From NCBI RefSeq assembly GCF_014168815.1, contig NZ_AP021973.1, positions 1 through 64,000 of the forward strand: DNA of 64,000 nt. Direction: 5' to 3'. Position numbers and translations under genes: made by a program. Below are positions 48,668-56,822 of this stretch, piece by piece; position 1 is the first letter of the stretch; each line of letters opens with the position of its first letter. The notes under the pieces are model-generated. The model was not told the DNA's origin. It ran no database searches and was given only the letters and a program-made list of their open reading frames with translations. This DNA is from Klebsiella sp. WP3-W18-ESBL-02 (GTDB lineage: Bacteria > Pseudomonadota > Gammaproteobacteria > Enterobacterales > Enterobacteriaceae).

Positions 48668-48991
48668 ATGCCTAAAGACGATGTTGCAACAATCATAATC
48701 CAGAATGGGTTGACGCATAAAGTAAATGTGATCTGCAAATTCAGCGCACAAATCGACAATCAAATGTTCTCATTCATCATCCATCGCACATTAAGCGTAT
48801 GTCGATATGCGCTTGTCTGTAAGGCAACAGGCCAAAGAATTGCAGTTCTTGATACCAGTCGAGTAAAGGCACTTGGTATGGAAGCAGCAGGTAAACTAGC
48901 GCTATCAGATCTGGCCTCATCATTAGGCGAGACTAGACTTGCTGCGATTCTGACAAATTCACTTCAGAGCAGGAGCGCGGCAAGTGAGTGA
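48668..48991 (+). CDS. Partner protein of the PAPS-reductase-like gene, 107 aa
   Basis: The 107-residue protein (MPKDDVATIIIQNGLTHKVN...) is a small alpha/beta protein of unknown family. A GGAGG ribosome site precedes it. It overlaps the next gene by 8 bp, so the two are translated together and may act together. Confidence 0.55.
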   Translation: MPKDDVATIIIQNGLTHKVNVICKFSAQIDNQMFSFIIHRTLSVCRYALVCKATGQRIAVLDTSRVKALGMEAAGKLALSDLASSLGETRLAAILTNSLQSRSAASE

Positions 48992-50054
48992 TTTAATCGA
49001 CGATAACTTTATTATTCCTGCACTGAGTAGCATAGCAGGCATCACCACGCCACTATCAGGACAAACGTACAGGAACGCTCCAGATATCGACATATCTTGC
49101 TATGACGTGATAATCATTTGCCTTAGCGGCGGAAAAGACTCCATAGCCTGCCTTCTCCACTTAATTGACATCGGGGTCGATCTGTCCAGGGTGGAACTCT
49201 GGCATCACGATGTTGATGGCCGCGAGGGAAGTACTTTAATGGACTGGCCATTTATGGCCGACTACAACCGCAAAATAGCTTCAACATTTCAGATACCGTT
49301 GATGTTCTCCTGGCTTCAGGGAGGAATGGAAGGTGAGATGCTGAAAGAGAATGGCTACAGTCGCCCGCAATGTATCGAAACCCCAGATGGATTAATAATC
49401 GCGGAACGTGATATCCAGCGAAGCACTCCCGCCACGCGACTTCGGTTCCCTCAGCAATCACCAAGCCTTAAAACACGTTGGTGCTCATCAGCACTAAAAA
49501 TTGATGTTGGTCGGCGAGCACTCACAAATCAGAGACGCTTTGACGGAAAAAAGGTGCTTTTTATTACGGGGGAAAGGAGAGCGGAAAGCTCTAATAGATT
49601 CAATTACTTACAACTGGAGCCACATACCAGCAGTTGCAAAAAAAGACAAGTTGATGCCTGGAGGCCAGTACTTGAATGGTCTGAAGAACAAGTCTGGGAG
49701 ATTTTAGCAAAACATCGTGTTACAGCCCCAGTACCGTATCGTCTTGGATGGGGTCGCAGTTCATGCTTAACGTGTATATACAACAGTGCTCGCATATGGG
49801 CAACCATCAAACATTATTTCCCCGAGCGTATTCACGCAATGGCCAACTATGAAAACCGCTTTGGGGTCACTATCAGTCGTAAACGAATAAATGTTCTGGA
49901 TCTAAGCCAGAATATTTCTCCTATTAATATCACGGATGAGGAAGCGCTGCTGCAAGCGGTAAATCCGGTCTATACATTGCCCGTCATTAACATGTCAAAA
50001 GAATGGGTGCTACCTGGTGGGGCGTACAACCGGGAGAAATGCGGGTCAGACTAA
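48984..50054 (+). CDS. PAPS-reductase/PP-loop family protein
   Basis: The 356-residue protein has a PP-loop ATP-pyrophosphatase motif, IICLSGGKDSIACLLHL (about residue 44). It also has WCSSALKI and a C-terminal cysteine pair CLTCIYN, resembling phage and DndC-like members of the PAPS-reductase superfamily rather than CysH, whose KRTxxCG is absent. Relatives use ATP to activate sulfur or tRNA/DNA chemistry. No dnd operon is present. The substrate is unknown. Confidence 0.75.
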   Translation: MSDLIDDNFIIPALSSIAGITTPLSGQTYRNAPDIDISCYDVIIICLSGGKDSIACLLHLIDIGVDLSRVELWHHDVDGREGSTLMDWPFMADYNRKIASTFQIPLMFSWLQGGMEGEMLKENGYSRPQCIETPDGLIIAERDIQRSTPATRLRFPQQSPSLKTRWCSSALKIDVGRRALTNQRRFDGKKVLFITGERRAESSNRFNYLQLEPHTSSCKKRQVDAWRPVLEWSEEQVWEILAKHRVTAPVPYRLGWGRSSCLTCIYNSARIWATIKHYFPERIHAMANYENRFGVTISRKRINVLDLSQNISPINITDEEALLQAVNPVYTLPVINMSKEWVLPGGAYNREKCGSD

Positions 50055-50163
50055 TTAGCCATCAGCGATTTATAGCTGAGATTTCGTCACCTGAATATTA
50101 CGTGGAAAATAGATATCAAATAGCAACATTGATACAGGCTTAACCGCCTCTGAAGGAAATATT

Positions 50164-50481
50164 ATGACGATGGTAACGGCCAGAAATTGTACTGAAACAC
50201 GGTTCAACCAGTTATGGGATGCTCTGCATGAAAAAAGCAGTGCGGAAAACGAATCCTTGTTTCAGCAAGAATTGCATCGCTGCCGCAGTAAACGTCAGCG
50301 AAGTAAACTGGCCGGGCGATTCGCCGGTGCCTGGCAAACCTTATTCGATGCCTTCTGTGAAGGTCGGGTCTTCTGCTCACTTCTGGACTCGGTTATCCAC
50401 CAGGAGAGTATCAGCGAATGGCAGGTTGAAGAGTTAATCTCATTCACTTCTGCCCAGATGTCGACTCTATACAAAGGGTAG
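50164..50481 (+). CDS. Hypothetical protein, 105 aa
   Basis: The 105-residue product has a helical, basic centre (FQQELHRCRSKRQRSKLAGR) and an aromatic segment (FAGAWQTLFDAFCEGRVFCS). GAAGGAAA precedes the ATG. A TTCGTC lies about 75 bp upstream but without a good -10 at 17 bp. It lies 8 bp before a PerC-like gene and is probably co-transcribed. Confidence 0.5.
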   Translation: MTMVTARNCTETRFNQLWDALHEKSSAENESLFQQELHRCRSKRQRSKLAGRFAGAWQTLFDAFCEGRVFCSLLDSVIHQESISEWQVEELISFTSAQMSTLYKG

Positions 50482-50489
50482 AGGTAGAT

Positions 50490-50825
50490 ATGGGACAAAG
50501 AAAATGTGCAGCAGCGTTCCTGCTCGCTGAAGAAATGTACCAGATACCAGCGACCAAATCGGTGATACTTGCCCGGGACCTGGAAGAAAGAGGGTTGTAT
50601 CTCCGCGCTGCCAGGCAATGGGGAGAGGTCATGTTTGAACATACCCAGTGTACTGAGTACATTGTTGAACAACGGGAACGTTGCATTCGGTTATCCAATT
50701 CTCGCCATGAAGACCGTATCAGACAGCATGAGCAGGCAAGTGATCTTCAATATATTCACAAGCATATTAATGATGTATACACACGGATGGGACTAAAAGA
50801 CGATGGTGTCTTTAATACCGCCTGA
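50490..50825 (+). CDS. PerC-family-like transcription regulator
   Basis: The 111-residue protein contains LARDLEERGLYLRAARQWGE and a REQ/RCIRLSN region, similar to the PerC signature (LExxGLWRRAAxRW...). PerC-like proteins are found in enterobacterial phages and virulence plasmids, where they activate chromosomal or plasmid genes. GGTAG lies 7 bp upstream. Assignment rests on the short motif. Confidence 0.55.
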   Translation: MGQRKCAAAFLLAEEMYQIPATKSVILARDLEERGLYLRAARQWGEVMFEHTQCTEYIVEQRERCIRLSNSRHEDRIRQHEQASDLQYIHKHINDVYTRMGLKDDGVFNTA

Positions 50826-50909
50826 TTTGTCGACCTTTTCCGTTCATTAAAAAATGAAACTGAGGAGAATGAGCGCACTCTTGACTGATTTTGACGGAGG
50901 ATTACGTAA

Positions 50910-51134
50910 GTGGTTAAACAAAGTTTATTTGACCTTATAGGAGCTACCACGGGCCCAGAGCGAGATCTGTTGATCGTAAGCCTTCAGTCTCTACATCGTG
51001 AACGAGTAAGCTCATACAATGCATTGTGTACAGCCTGCTCAATCTCTGGAGATAAAGTCCCGCCAATGTCTTTATTCGGCATAGACGAGGTTACTGATGC
51101 ACTACGCCGGTTAGGTGCATTACCGATCAGATAG
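50910..51134 (+). CDS. Hypothetical protein, 74 aa
   Basis: The frame starts with GTG, preceded by a GGAGG. The product (MVKQSLFDLIGATTGPERDL...) is soluble and mixed alpha/beta. No family is recognised. It stands alone between PerC-like and membrane-protein genes. Confidence 0.45.
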   Translation: MVKQSLFDLIGATTGPERDLLIVSLQSLHRERVSSYNALCTACSISGDKVPPMSLFGIDEVTDALRRLGALPIR

Positions 51135-51208
51135 TTCTTCAAGTAGTCAGGGTGAACAGGTTTGAATTGATACAAACGGCCTATGCTGAAGAGGAACAGA
51201 GATAACTG

Positions 51209-51670
51209 ATGAAAACAAACGAAAACCTGCTGAACAGCATTGGAAAAAGTATTCGAATGTGGCGAGATAACTGCTTCCCTCCATTTCAGCGAGCGTATGG
51301 AACATGGTTATTGGTTCTGGTTTCGGTTAATGCCGGGATATGGTTTTACATAACCTCTGACTGGTCTGTACAGTTCGTCGGCAATATAGCAGGGCTCTTG
51401 GTTTTCCCAATGCTGGGTCGAAAGGTTTTTACAAAACGCGCCAGATCTTGGCAAGAAGAACTGGATATTAAGCTGGCAAAATACAAACCGCATAACATAG
51501 CTGCATGGAGGGAGTTGCAGGCTTATGCCTTGGAATCCAATACGCTATCTTCACAAATTGTTGAACGGTGGTATTTCAAAGAGCGGGAATTTATCAAGAC
51601 GGCCCAAAAAGGGAAGCCGGGTAGTTCTGAACTCAAATTTCTCAAGAATAATACTGGATCAAAGCCTTAA
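51209..51670 (+). CDS. Membrane protein, 153 aa
   Basis: The 153-residue product has two spans at about residues 33-50 and 56-74 (WLLVLVSVNAGIWFYIT, VQFVGNIAGLLVFPMLG) and a basic cytoplasmic C-terminal half (RKVFTKRARSWQEELDIKLA). The topology suggests a small inner-membrane anchor with a helical tail. The family is not recognised. Confidence 0.5.
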   Translation: MKTNENLLNSIGKSIRMWRDNCFPPFQRAYGTWLLVLVSVNAGIWFYITSDWSVQFVGNIAGLLVFPMLGRKVFTKRARSWQEELDIKLAKYKPHNIAAWRELQAYALESNTLSSQIVERWYFKEREFIKTAQKGKPGSSELKFLKNNTGSKP

Positions 51671-51760
51671 GGAATCTGAGAGCCGGTGCGTAATGCAGAA
51701 CCCACAGCCGAAGGGTTTTGGGAGTTAAACTGATACAGCTTTTACCGTGAGGTGGGATTT

Positions 51761-52162
51761 ATGTCGAATGTCTTGCAGAAAGAAAACATCATCATGTCTC
51801 TGCCTCATCGTGACTGGAGTTGTGAAGTCATCGAGTGCCGATTAAAAGTGTGCCCCGTACCTGACGAACTCGACAGGGGGAATAACATCTTTTTCATCGT
51901 GGAAGACCTTTACCAGCTACGCGAGAACAGTGAATCACTTAACGTGCTTGGACAAATTCTGGCGAAACGTTTCCCACACATACCACCAAAAAGAATGCAC
52001 CTTGTGCTGCACCGACGTGATGTGCAGAAAGCTCATGGAGTAGCCATCCACCTCTACCGCTTCATGCGTAGCGAGAAAGAAAATAACCGTAGTATTTTCA
52101 TTGGTCGTAACCCTACTGAAGTTTCCCAGAAGACGGCATACGCCTCGATGTGCATTTTCTGA
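51761..52162 (+). CDS. Hypothetical protein, 133 aa
   Basis: The ATG at 51761 with GAGGTGGG upstream gives MSNVLQKENIIMSLPHRDWS.... The body is mixed, with basic C-terminal segment RRDVQKAHGVAIHLYRFMRS. The internal Met at 51794 (MSLPHRDW) is a possible alternative start. A strong terminator follows at 52185. No family is recognised. Confidence 0.5.
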   Translation: MSNVLQKENIIMSLPHRDWSCEVIECRLKVCPVPDELDRGNNIFFIVEDLYQLRENSESLNVLGQILAKRFPHIPPKRMHLVLHRRDVQKAHGVAIHLYRFMRSEKENNRSIFIGRNPTEVSQKTAYASMCIF

Positions 52163-52184
52163 CCACCAGCTGTTGAATCGTCAC

Positions 52185-52213
52185 AATAGCCGACATAGTC
52201 GGCTATTTTTTTA
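52185..52213 (+). terminator. Strong rho-independent terminator
   Basis: AATAGCCGAC and GTCGGCTATT form a 10-bp stem with a 3-nt loop, followed by TTTTTT. The remaining 150 bp to the next gene hold an inverted TCTCACT/AGTGAGA pair (52291-52334 region) and no gene. Confidence 0.85.
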
Positions 52214-52361
52214 CGCTAAGAAAAACCATTTATGCCCACAAATTGCGGTTGAAAAAGCTATTTATTTTTGGGTGCAAAACGTCCTCATTCTCACTGTAAC
52301 AATAAATTTCAACATGTGATTATAGTGAGAGTCGAAGCTGAAACATGAATGGTGGCTACAT

Positions 52362-53246
52362 ATGCATGATCTCCAGAATTCGTTAACTAGCAAAAATACC
52401 AACATTATCCGTGCTGAATTTGAAAATATGCTTTCTGCGCGTGGAACATCTATCGTGCGTTTTGATACCAACGCAGGGGCGAACAGCGGCGAGTATATAG
52501 GAAAAGGAATTCAACGTGAGTGGGTTGGGTATTTGCTAAACCATACGAGTTCTGGCCATACGGTCAAGGCATTTGAACCGGTGTATTCTATTCCTTTAAA
52601 AATCAGGCCAGACCTTCAATCCAGAAATATTGCAGACCACCAGACTAAAGTAAAAAAGTTATTTGAAAGTTATGATGAAGCGTATCTTACAGCCGCTATA
52701 GACTCAGAAGAGTATTGCAAGCCATTCTGGGTTTATCAGAATGCAGATGACGGTCATTACTCGATCAGTACTCGCGGTTTCAAAAATGCAAATGCACCTG
52801 CAAGCATTCCGAGCGATAATCGCATTGATATCGCTCAGATGAAAATGGGATATCCCATGCTCGATTATTGCCATAACATTATACCGTCCTCAGTCGTGCG
52901 ATTAGGATTTAATGGGCGAGTGTTTACGCAAGGTAAGTATTATTACACCAATGAAGAGGTTTTCAGTTGGTTGTCCCGGAACCCGGATAGCGCAGTTTTC
53001 ATTACGTTCCCAAAAGTTAACCAGACTGATAGATCTGAATTGATGTCAATTATGAAACGAGAATTCCTGAATTCGTGGGGTTTATTCTCATATTATCGCT
53101 GGCTGGGACGCAGCACCGCATTACTGGCATTGAGCCCGGTCAGTTCTAATGCTTCTGTTAAGTTAAGAAGTAGCAATGCACACTTCTTCAAAAATGCAAT
53201 GCTGGCTGTTAACACGATCATTCCTAAAGGTAACGGAATTTCGTAA
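52362..53246 (+). CDS. Hypothetical protein, 294 aa
   Basis: The 294-residue soluble protein has no recognised domain. It begins MHDLQNSLTSKNTNIIRAEF and contains FDTNAGANSGEYIGKGIQREWVG, a Gly-rich loop. The C-terminal third has a basic amphipathic helix (KREFLNSWGLFSYYRWLGRS). It is one of the larger unknown genes of the plasmid core. The stop codon lies inside the next promoter element. Confidence 0.5.
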   Translation: MHDLQNSLTSKNTNIIRAEFENMLSARGTSIVRFDTNAGANSGEYIGKGIQREWVGYLLNHTSSGHTVKAFEPVYSIPLKIRPDLQSRNIADHQTKVKKLFESYDEAYLTAAIDSEEYCKPFWVYQNADDGHYSISTRGFKNANAPASIPSDNRIDIAQMKMGYPMLDYCHNIIPSSVVRLGFNGRVFTQGKYYYTNEEVFSWLSRNPDSAVFITFPKVNQTDRSELMSIMKREFLNSWGLFSYYRWLGRSTALLALSPVSSNASVKLRSSNAHFFKNAMLAVNTIIPKGNGIS

Positions 53247-53268
53247 TCGGAATAGTTACCGTTAGAGT
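53240..53268 (+). promoter_or_regulatory. TTCGTA-N17-TAGAGT promoter
   Basis: TTCGTA (53240-53245) overlaps the upstream stop, then 17 bp, then TAGAGT (53263-53268). It precedes the 53326 gene. Confidence 0.6.
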
Positions 53269-53325
53269 GATTTAAAGATCGATTCATTCTGGAAATTGAA
53301 CGAAGAAAATTTAATGGGAGTAACT

Positions 53326-53853
53326 ATGACTGCACTACGCCGTATCTCAACAGAACCAAGCTGGACTCCAGTTGGCATCCGGGGCGAAGGGTTACCGACT
53401 AAAGCAGGTGTATACCGTTTTATTGTTCCCCGGGAAGCCGATAGCTCAGAACATATTGAGTTTCTGGCGTTAGTGCGCTGGCGTAAACACGGTGTTCATC
53501 AACTGTTATTTCCCACCTTTGAATACATCGTATGCGACGAGAATATCGTGCTCCCAGAAGGCACATGCTGGCGTGAACGCGAACCGTGGGATCCAGATAC
53601 GCTGGGGGAAACCGAGTTCATCATCGTTCCTGAAATGAGCGCGGGTGCTCAACGCTGTCCGTTCTGCAAAGAAGTTCCGCGCATCGTTGGTGATAAATAC
53701 AACTTTGAGTATAAGGAAAACTACATCACGAAAATGCCTCACCGGTTTAACCGCCTGTGGTTCAGCTGCTGTAAATGGGTTGCTCCTGTGCCCACTTCTG
53801 GGATTCAGTCACTGATTACGGCCTGGAACAAAATGCTCGGGTCATCCCGGTAG
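53326..53853 (+). CDS. Hypothetical protein with CPFC motif, 175 aa
   Basis: The 175-residue protein starts MTALRRISTEPSWTPVGIRG after a GGGAG ribosome site. It has CPFCKEVPRI near residue 110 and a later FSCCKW pair, a pattern seen in Lar/restriction-alleviation-like and DUF-type phage proteins with a zinc knuckle. A longer frame from 53296 lacks a ribosome site. The family assignment is tentative. Confidence 0.5.
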   Translation: MTALRRISTEPSWTPVGIRGEGLPTKAGVYRFIVPREADSSEHIEFLALVRWRKHGVHQLLFPTFEYIVCDENIVLPEGTCWREREPWDPDTLGETEFIIVPEMSAGAQRCPFCKEVPRIVGDKYNFEYKENYITKMPHRFNRLWFSCCKWVAPVPTSGIQSLITAWNKMLGSSR

Positions 53854-53861
53854 GAGTAATG

Positions 53862-54164
53862 ATGAAATGTGCGTACCTACGAAAGTTTCTGATCATTGCT
53901 TTCATAACCGGCATTAGCGGATGCCAGAGTCTCGGAATAGGGTTAAGCCTGGATGAGCGCTACCAGAAGGCTTATCAGAAAGTACTGGCTGACCCTAATG
54001 ACGATAACATTAAGACTTTCATGAAACTCAGCCAGGAAAAAGGCGAAAGAGACATGCAAGAGGCAAATTCGAAAGCCGCAGCCGACACTCGTGAAAGCGA
54101 TAAGGGGTTTACTGAGTATTTTAAATCATATGGCAACGATGGATTTAAGCGGGCCAGACAATAA
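53862..54164 (+). CDS. Small lipoprotein, 100 aa
   Basis: The product has a lipobox (FLIIAFITGISGC, Cys20) and a charged, helical mature part (DERYQKAYQKVLADPNDDNI...). AGGAG is 5 bp before the ATG at 53862, and another ATG lies 3 bp earlier. It should be outer-membrane anchored. Next to unknown cytosolic genes, its role is not clear. Confidence 0.6.
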   Translation: MKCAYLRKFLIIAFITGISGCQSLGIGLSLDERYQKAYQKVLADPNDDNIKTFMKLSQEKGERDMQEANSKAAADTRESDKGFTEYFKSYGNDGFKRARQ

Positions 54165-54176
54165 GAAAGAGGTTAT

Positions 54177-54629
54177 ATGTCATTACAGCAATCGCATGAA
54201 AATCTGGAGTTCCTGAAGGGGGCGGTCTGGTGCGCCGCAAAACTCGTTCAGGAAATTGGCGATTCAAAAGGTGCAGCTATTCTTATCACAAACTTGCCGG
54301 TTGGAATTTTCCCTCAATGTAGCGAAAGGGATTTATTTGTTCTGAGGCAATATGTCAGGAAAGATCTGCCACTTGGTATTGATGCCGAATATAGCGATAT
54401 CAGGCCGGTCTTAATTGATTATCTGGGAGAGCCAGTAGACCTTCTTGAGTGTGAACTGGATAATTATGAACCGGCTCCTGGTGAAATGCTCCGCTGGGGA
54501 GTAACTGGAGATCTCAGTTCCGGGACACGATGTGTGCTGGTGGATAATCTTGCTTATCTCGCTGAAGCAATTGGTATCAGCAACGCACTAAGGCAACAGG
54601 CCGCAGAGTCAATCCAGCGCACCCTGTGA
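54177..54629 (+). CDS. Hypothetical protein, 150 aa
   Basis: The 150-residue acidic protein (MSLQQSHENLEFLKGAVWCA) has no membrane segment and no recognised family. It follows the lipoprotein gene by 12 bp, with AAGAGG before the ATG, so they may share a transcript from the 53.25-kb promoter. Confidence 0.5.
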   Translation: MSLQQSHENLEFLKGAVWCAAKLVQEIGDSKGAAILITNLPVGIFPQCSERDLFVLRQYVRKDLPLGIDAEYSDIRPVLIDYLGEPVDLLECELDNYEPAPGEMLRWGVTGDLSSGTRCVLVDNLAYLAEAIGISNALRQQAAESIQRTL

Positions 54630-54648
54630 TTAGTGAGTCGCCCCGAAT

Positions 54649-54677
54649 TTCGTAAGCAGCATAAATGCCCTTAATCT
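54649..54677 (+). promoter_or_regulatory. TTCGTA-N17-TAATCT promoter
   Basis: TTCGTA (54649-54654), 17 bp, TAATCT (54672-54677), 34 bp before the 54712 gene. Confidence 0.65.
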
Positions 54678-54711
54678 TTATCCTACATATTTCAGGTTGT
54701 TGGGGTTTACC

Positions 54712-55242
54712 ATGTACAAAGACCATTTTCCACAAGCGTGTCCTTCATCGATAAAAGAGGGCCAGTCATGCTGGCGGGTATTTATTGATATGGACGTAGA
54801 CAACCCGTCGAAAATAAAAACCAGCGTCGAATTAATAGAAGTTGGCGTAAAAACAATTCGAATGAAAAAGAATGCGGCAGAAGGCAGTGAAAAAACTGTT
54901 TTTCTTGTGGATAAAATCCCTGGAATCACATTTATCAAAATTCGGCCTAGCGACAAAAAGCCAAGCGTCTGGAATACAAGCATCAGCAGTTTCTATAAAC
55001 ATGACGTGGAAATCGGGAAAACATTCCCCGTTGGTATCAGAACGACTAAAAGCGCTGCGTTTCGTACAGCAACAAAAAAAGTTGAACAGAGTATGCAAGA
55101 ATACACTGATACTATAGCTAAGCTTGAAAACGACTATGTTAAGAATGAGACGGAGATTGCTGAGTACAAAAATGAACTCGCTGCTTACCAAACAATACTC
55201 CAAACCCTAAAACGTATGGCAAAAAGGCATCTCAAGCAATAA
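54712..55242 (+). CDS. Hypothetical coiled-coil protein, 176 aa
   Basis: The 176-residue protein has an N-terminal beta-rich part (MYKDHFPQACPSSIKEGQSC...) and a C-terminal coiled coil (YTDTIAKLENDYVKNETEIA). The ATG at 54712 is taken over a frame start at 54697. A role in DNA or protein complex assembly is possible. It is transcribed from a TTCGTN-type promoter. Confidence 0.5.
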   Translation: MYKDHFPQACPSSIKEGQSCWRVFIDMDVDNPSKIKTSVELIEVGVKTIRMKKNAAEGSEKTVFLVDKIPGITFIKIRPSDKKPSVWNTSISSFYKHDVEIGKTFPVGIRTTKSAAFRTATKKVEQSMQEYTDTIAKLENDYVKNETEIAEYKNELAAYQTILQTLKRMAKRHLKQ

Positions 55243-55271
55243 TACATTTCGTCTCTTTTCAGGTAAACAAA

Positions 55272-55424
55272 ATGGAAACACAATGTATTTTCATTGCAGG
55301 TTTCAAAAATTGTTTCACTCTGGGCCATACATGTTTAGTATGGGGACATAACAAAGAGAACGCTGGCGAGTACGCTGGCATAAAGATCACCTTTCCCGGC
55401 CTGGCCGGGATTTTTTTTGTCTGA
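55272..55424 (+). CDS. Possible 50-residue peptide or short RNA
   Basis: A 50-codon frame (METQCIFIAGFKNCFTLGHT...) runs through a strong terminator. TTCGTC at 55250 and GTAAACAAAATGGA at 55263-55276 precede it. Because the end of the frame is inside the terminator hairpin and T tract, it may be read by chance, and the transcript may instead be a short non-coding RNA. Confidence 0.3.
   Translation: METQCIFIAGFKNCFTLGHTCLVWGHNKENAGEYAGIKITFPGLAGIFFV
55395..55418 (+). terminator. Strong terminator upstream of ssb
   Basis: CCCGGCC/GGCCGGG around TGG form a GC-rich stem followed by A and eight T's. It isolates ssb from the upstream transcript. Confidence 0.88.
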
Positions 55425-55503
55425 TGTGCCGTCCTTCTCACCACAAACTTAATATCCTGACTATTTTTATGGATGTGCAGTGCAATTATTTAACGAATTA
55501 CCA

Positions 55504-55532
55504 TTCGTCACCAGACCGGACAGGCTGATAAT
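55504..55532 (+). promoter_or_regulatory. TTCGTC-N17-GATAAT promoter of ssb
   Basis: TTCGTC (55504-55509), 17 bp, GATAAT (55527-55532), 32 bp before the ssb start with GGGGAGG as ribosome site. Confidence 0.7.
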
Positions 55533-55564
55533 AATGTCATCCGATACAGAGCTGGGGAGGGTGT

Positions 55565-56122
55565 ATGACTAATCGTGGCTATAGCAAAGTAATTATCGAA
55601 GGTACTGTAGGCCGTGAGCCTGAAATCCGACAACACCCTACCCACGGCATCTACGCAAAGATTTATGTAACAACATCTGAGTCCTCAATGGAGGATAAAT
55701 CTGGTCTGGAGAAAATTACGGAAGAACACTATCAGATCATTTTGCTTGGTCAATTTGCTGATGTGGCCCGCAATCATCTTCATGTCGGGACAGGAGTGTA
55801 CCTGGAGGCCCAATTGCGTACCCGCCTAATCAAGGAGGATGGTAAAGAACGCTTCTTTATGGACGTACTTGTCAACCCCGTGAAGGGGCATGTTCTTCGC
55901 AAAGTCAATGTAGGCGGTAATAAACTGGTGAGTCGTCACCTCCAGCAGAACCGTGGGCAGGATCACCGGCAGAATACCAGTTATAGCCGCAGGCCACAAA
56001 ACACGAACGCGAGGCCAGCAACACCACGCAACTCGCCCCCAACAATGGAAAATTATTATTTGGGAAATCAGGATGAAGTTCCAGGAAGCACTGGTGCTTA
56101 TGGAACTGAGATAGCCTTTTAA
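55565..56122 (+). CDS. ssb: Single-stranded DNA-binding protein with atypical tail
   Basis: The 185-residue protein has an SSB OB-fold (KVIIEGTVGREPEIRQHPTH, EHYQIILLGQFADVARNHLH, GVYLEAQLRTRL) and a disordered Gln/Asn/Arg/Pro linker. The normal acidic tip (DDDIPF) is replaced by TGAYGTEIAF, so contacts with host partners via the tip may be weak. The linker is basic, unlike E. coli SSB. It may protect plasmid DNA during transfer or replication. Confidence 0.82.
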   Translation: MTNRGYSKVIIEGTVGREPEIRQHPTHGIYAKIYVTTSESSMEDKSGLEKITEEHYQIILLGQFADVARNHLHVGTGVYLEAQLRTRLIKEDGKERFFMDVLVNPVKGHVLRKVNVGGNKLVSRHLQQNRGQDHRQNTSYSRRPQNTNARPATPRNSPPTMENYYLGNQDEVPGSTGAYGTEIAF

Positions 56123-56177
56123 TGATTAGCAGCATATCTGTTTTAATTTGTATCATAACTAATGGGGAATTATTGCC

Positions 56178-56531
56178 GTGAATGAATTCAATAACGCACT
56201 CCAGACGATACTGGAAAATGGGTCTATGTCATATGGCCAGGCTGCTATTTATGCCGGTGGTGCAATTTGCGTTGCGGCCCTTTTTTCGGCGATACTCAGA
56301 AGTGGACTACTGGTAATTTTGGGAATTGTCTCAGGCTTTTATCTGTTCAGTCTCAACACTCCAGACAGTACACTGGCGTATACTGCTGCTGCCTCAGACC
56401 GTCTCATCGAGCAGGTTAAAGCTGTCGGTGGATGCGCCACTAGACACATTGAGGATGCGCAAACTCTGGGTATCATCATAAAAAATGGCGATGTTATCGA
56501 GATAGCAAAGCAGTGCGGTATTATAAAATAA
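56178..56531 (+). CDS. Small membrane protein, 117 aa
   Basis: The product has two adjoining hydrophobic spans (residues 20-58: AIYAGGAICVAALFSAI and LLVILGIVSGFYLFS) and a soluble C-terminal half with two cysteines (GGCATRH, KQCGIIK). The family is not recognised. A terminator follows at 56565. Confidence 0.55.
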   Translation: MNEFNNALQTILENGSMSYGQAAIYAGGAICVAALFSAILRSGLLVILGIVSGFYLFSLNTPDSTLAYTAAASDRLIEQVKAVGGCATRHIEDAQTLGIIIKNGDVIEIAKQCGIIK

Positions 56532-56564
56532 TAACCGTAGCATATTATGATTGATGAATGCCTG

Positions 56565-56598
56565 AATGGTAATCTGCTCGCGGATTACCATTATTTTT
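56565..56598 (+). terminator. Terminator after the 56178-56531 gene
   Basis: AATGGTAATC and GATTACCATT form a perfect 10-bp stem with an 8-nt loop and are followed by ATTTTTT. Confidence 0.88.
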
Positions 56599-56660
56599 TG
56601 AGATGTCTTATAGAACTTATCTAAAATTACATACGACTGTCATGACAGTATAAGGTCTTT

Positions 56661-56822
56661 ATGAAAAACGTCGTCAAAACTTTACTACCCTCAGTGAACA
56701 CTGGTGATCAAGACGAAAGCGTAAAATCGGATACGCTGACTGGCACTACTAAACCCTGCGACCACGGACTGGTTCATAATCATCTTTTAGGGCAGGAGGC
56801 CTGTTACTATGCCAAACACTAA
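56661..56822 (+). CDS. Small leader gene, 53 aa
   Basis: The frame (MKNVVKTLLPSVNTGDQDES...) overlaps the start of the next gene by 14 bp, and the ribosome site of the next gene (GGCAGGAGG) lies within its last codons, so the pair is translationally coupled. A CTGTCATGACAG palindrome at 56637-56648 is just upstream. The product is hydrophilic, and no family is recognised. Confidence 0.5.
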   Translation: MKNVVKTLLPSVNTGDQDESVKSDTLTGTTKPCDHGLVHNHLLGQEACYYAKH

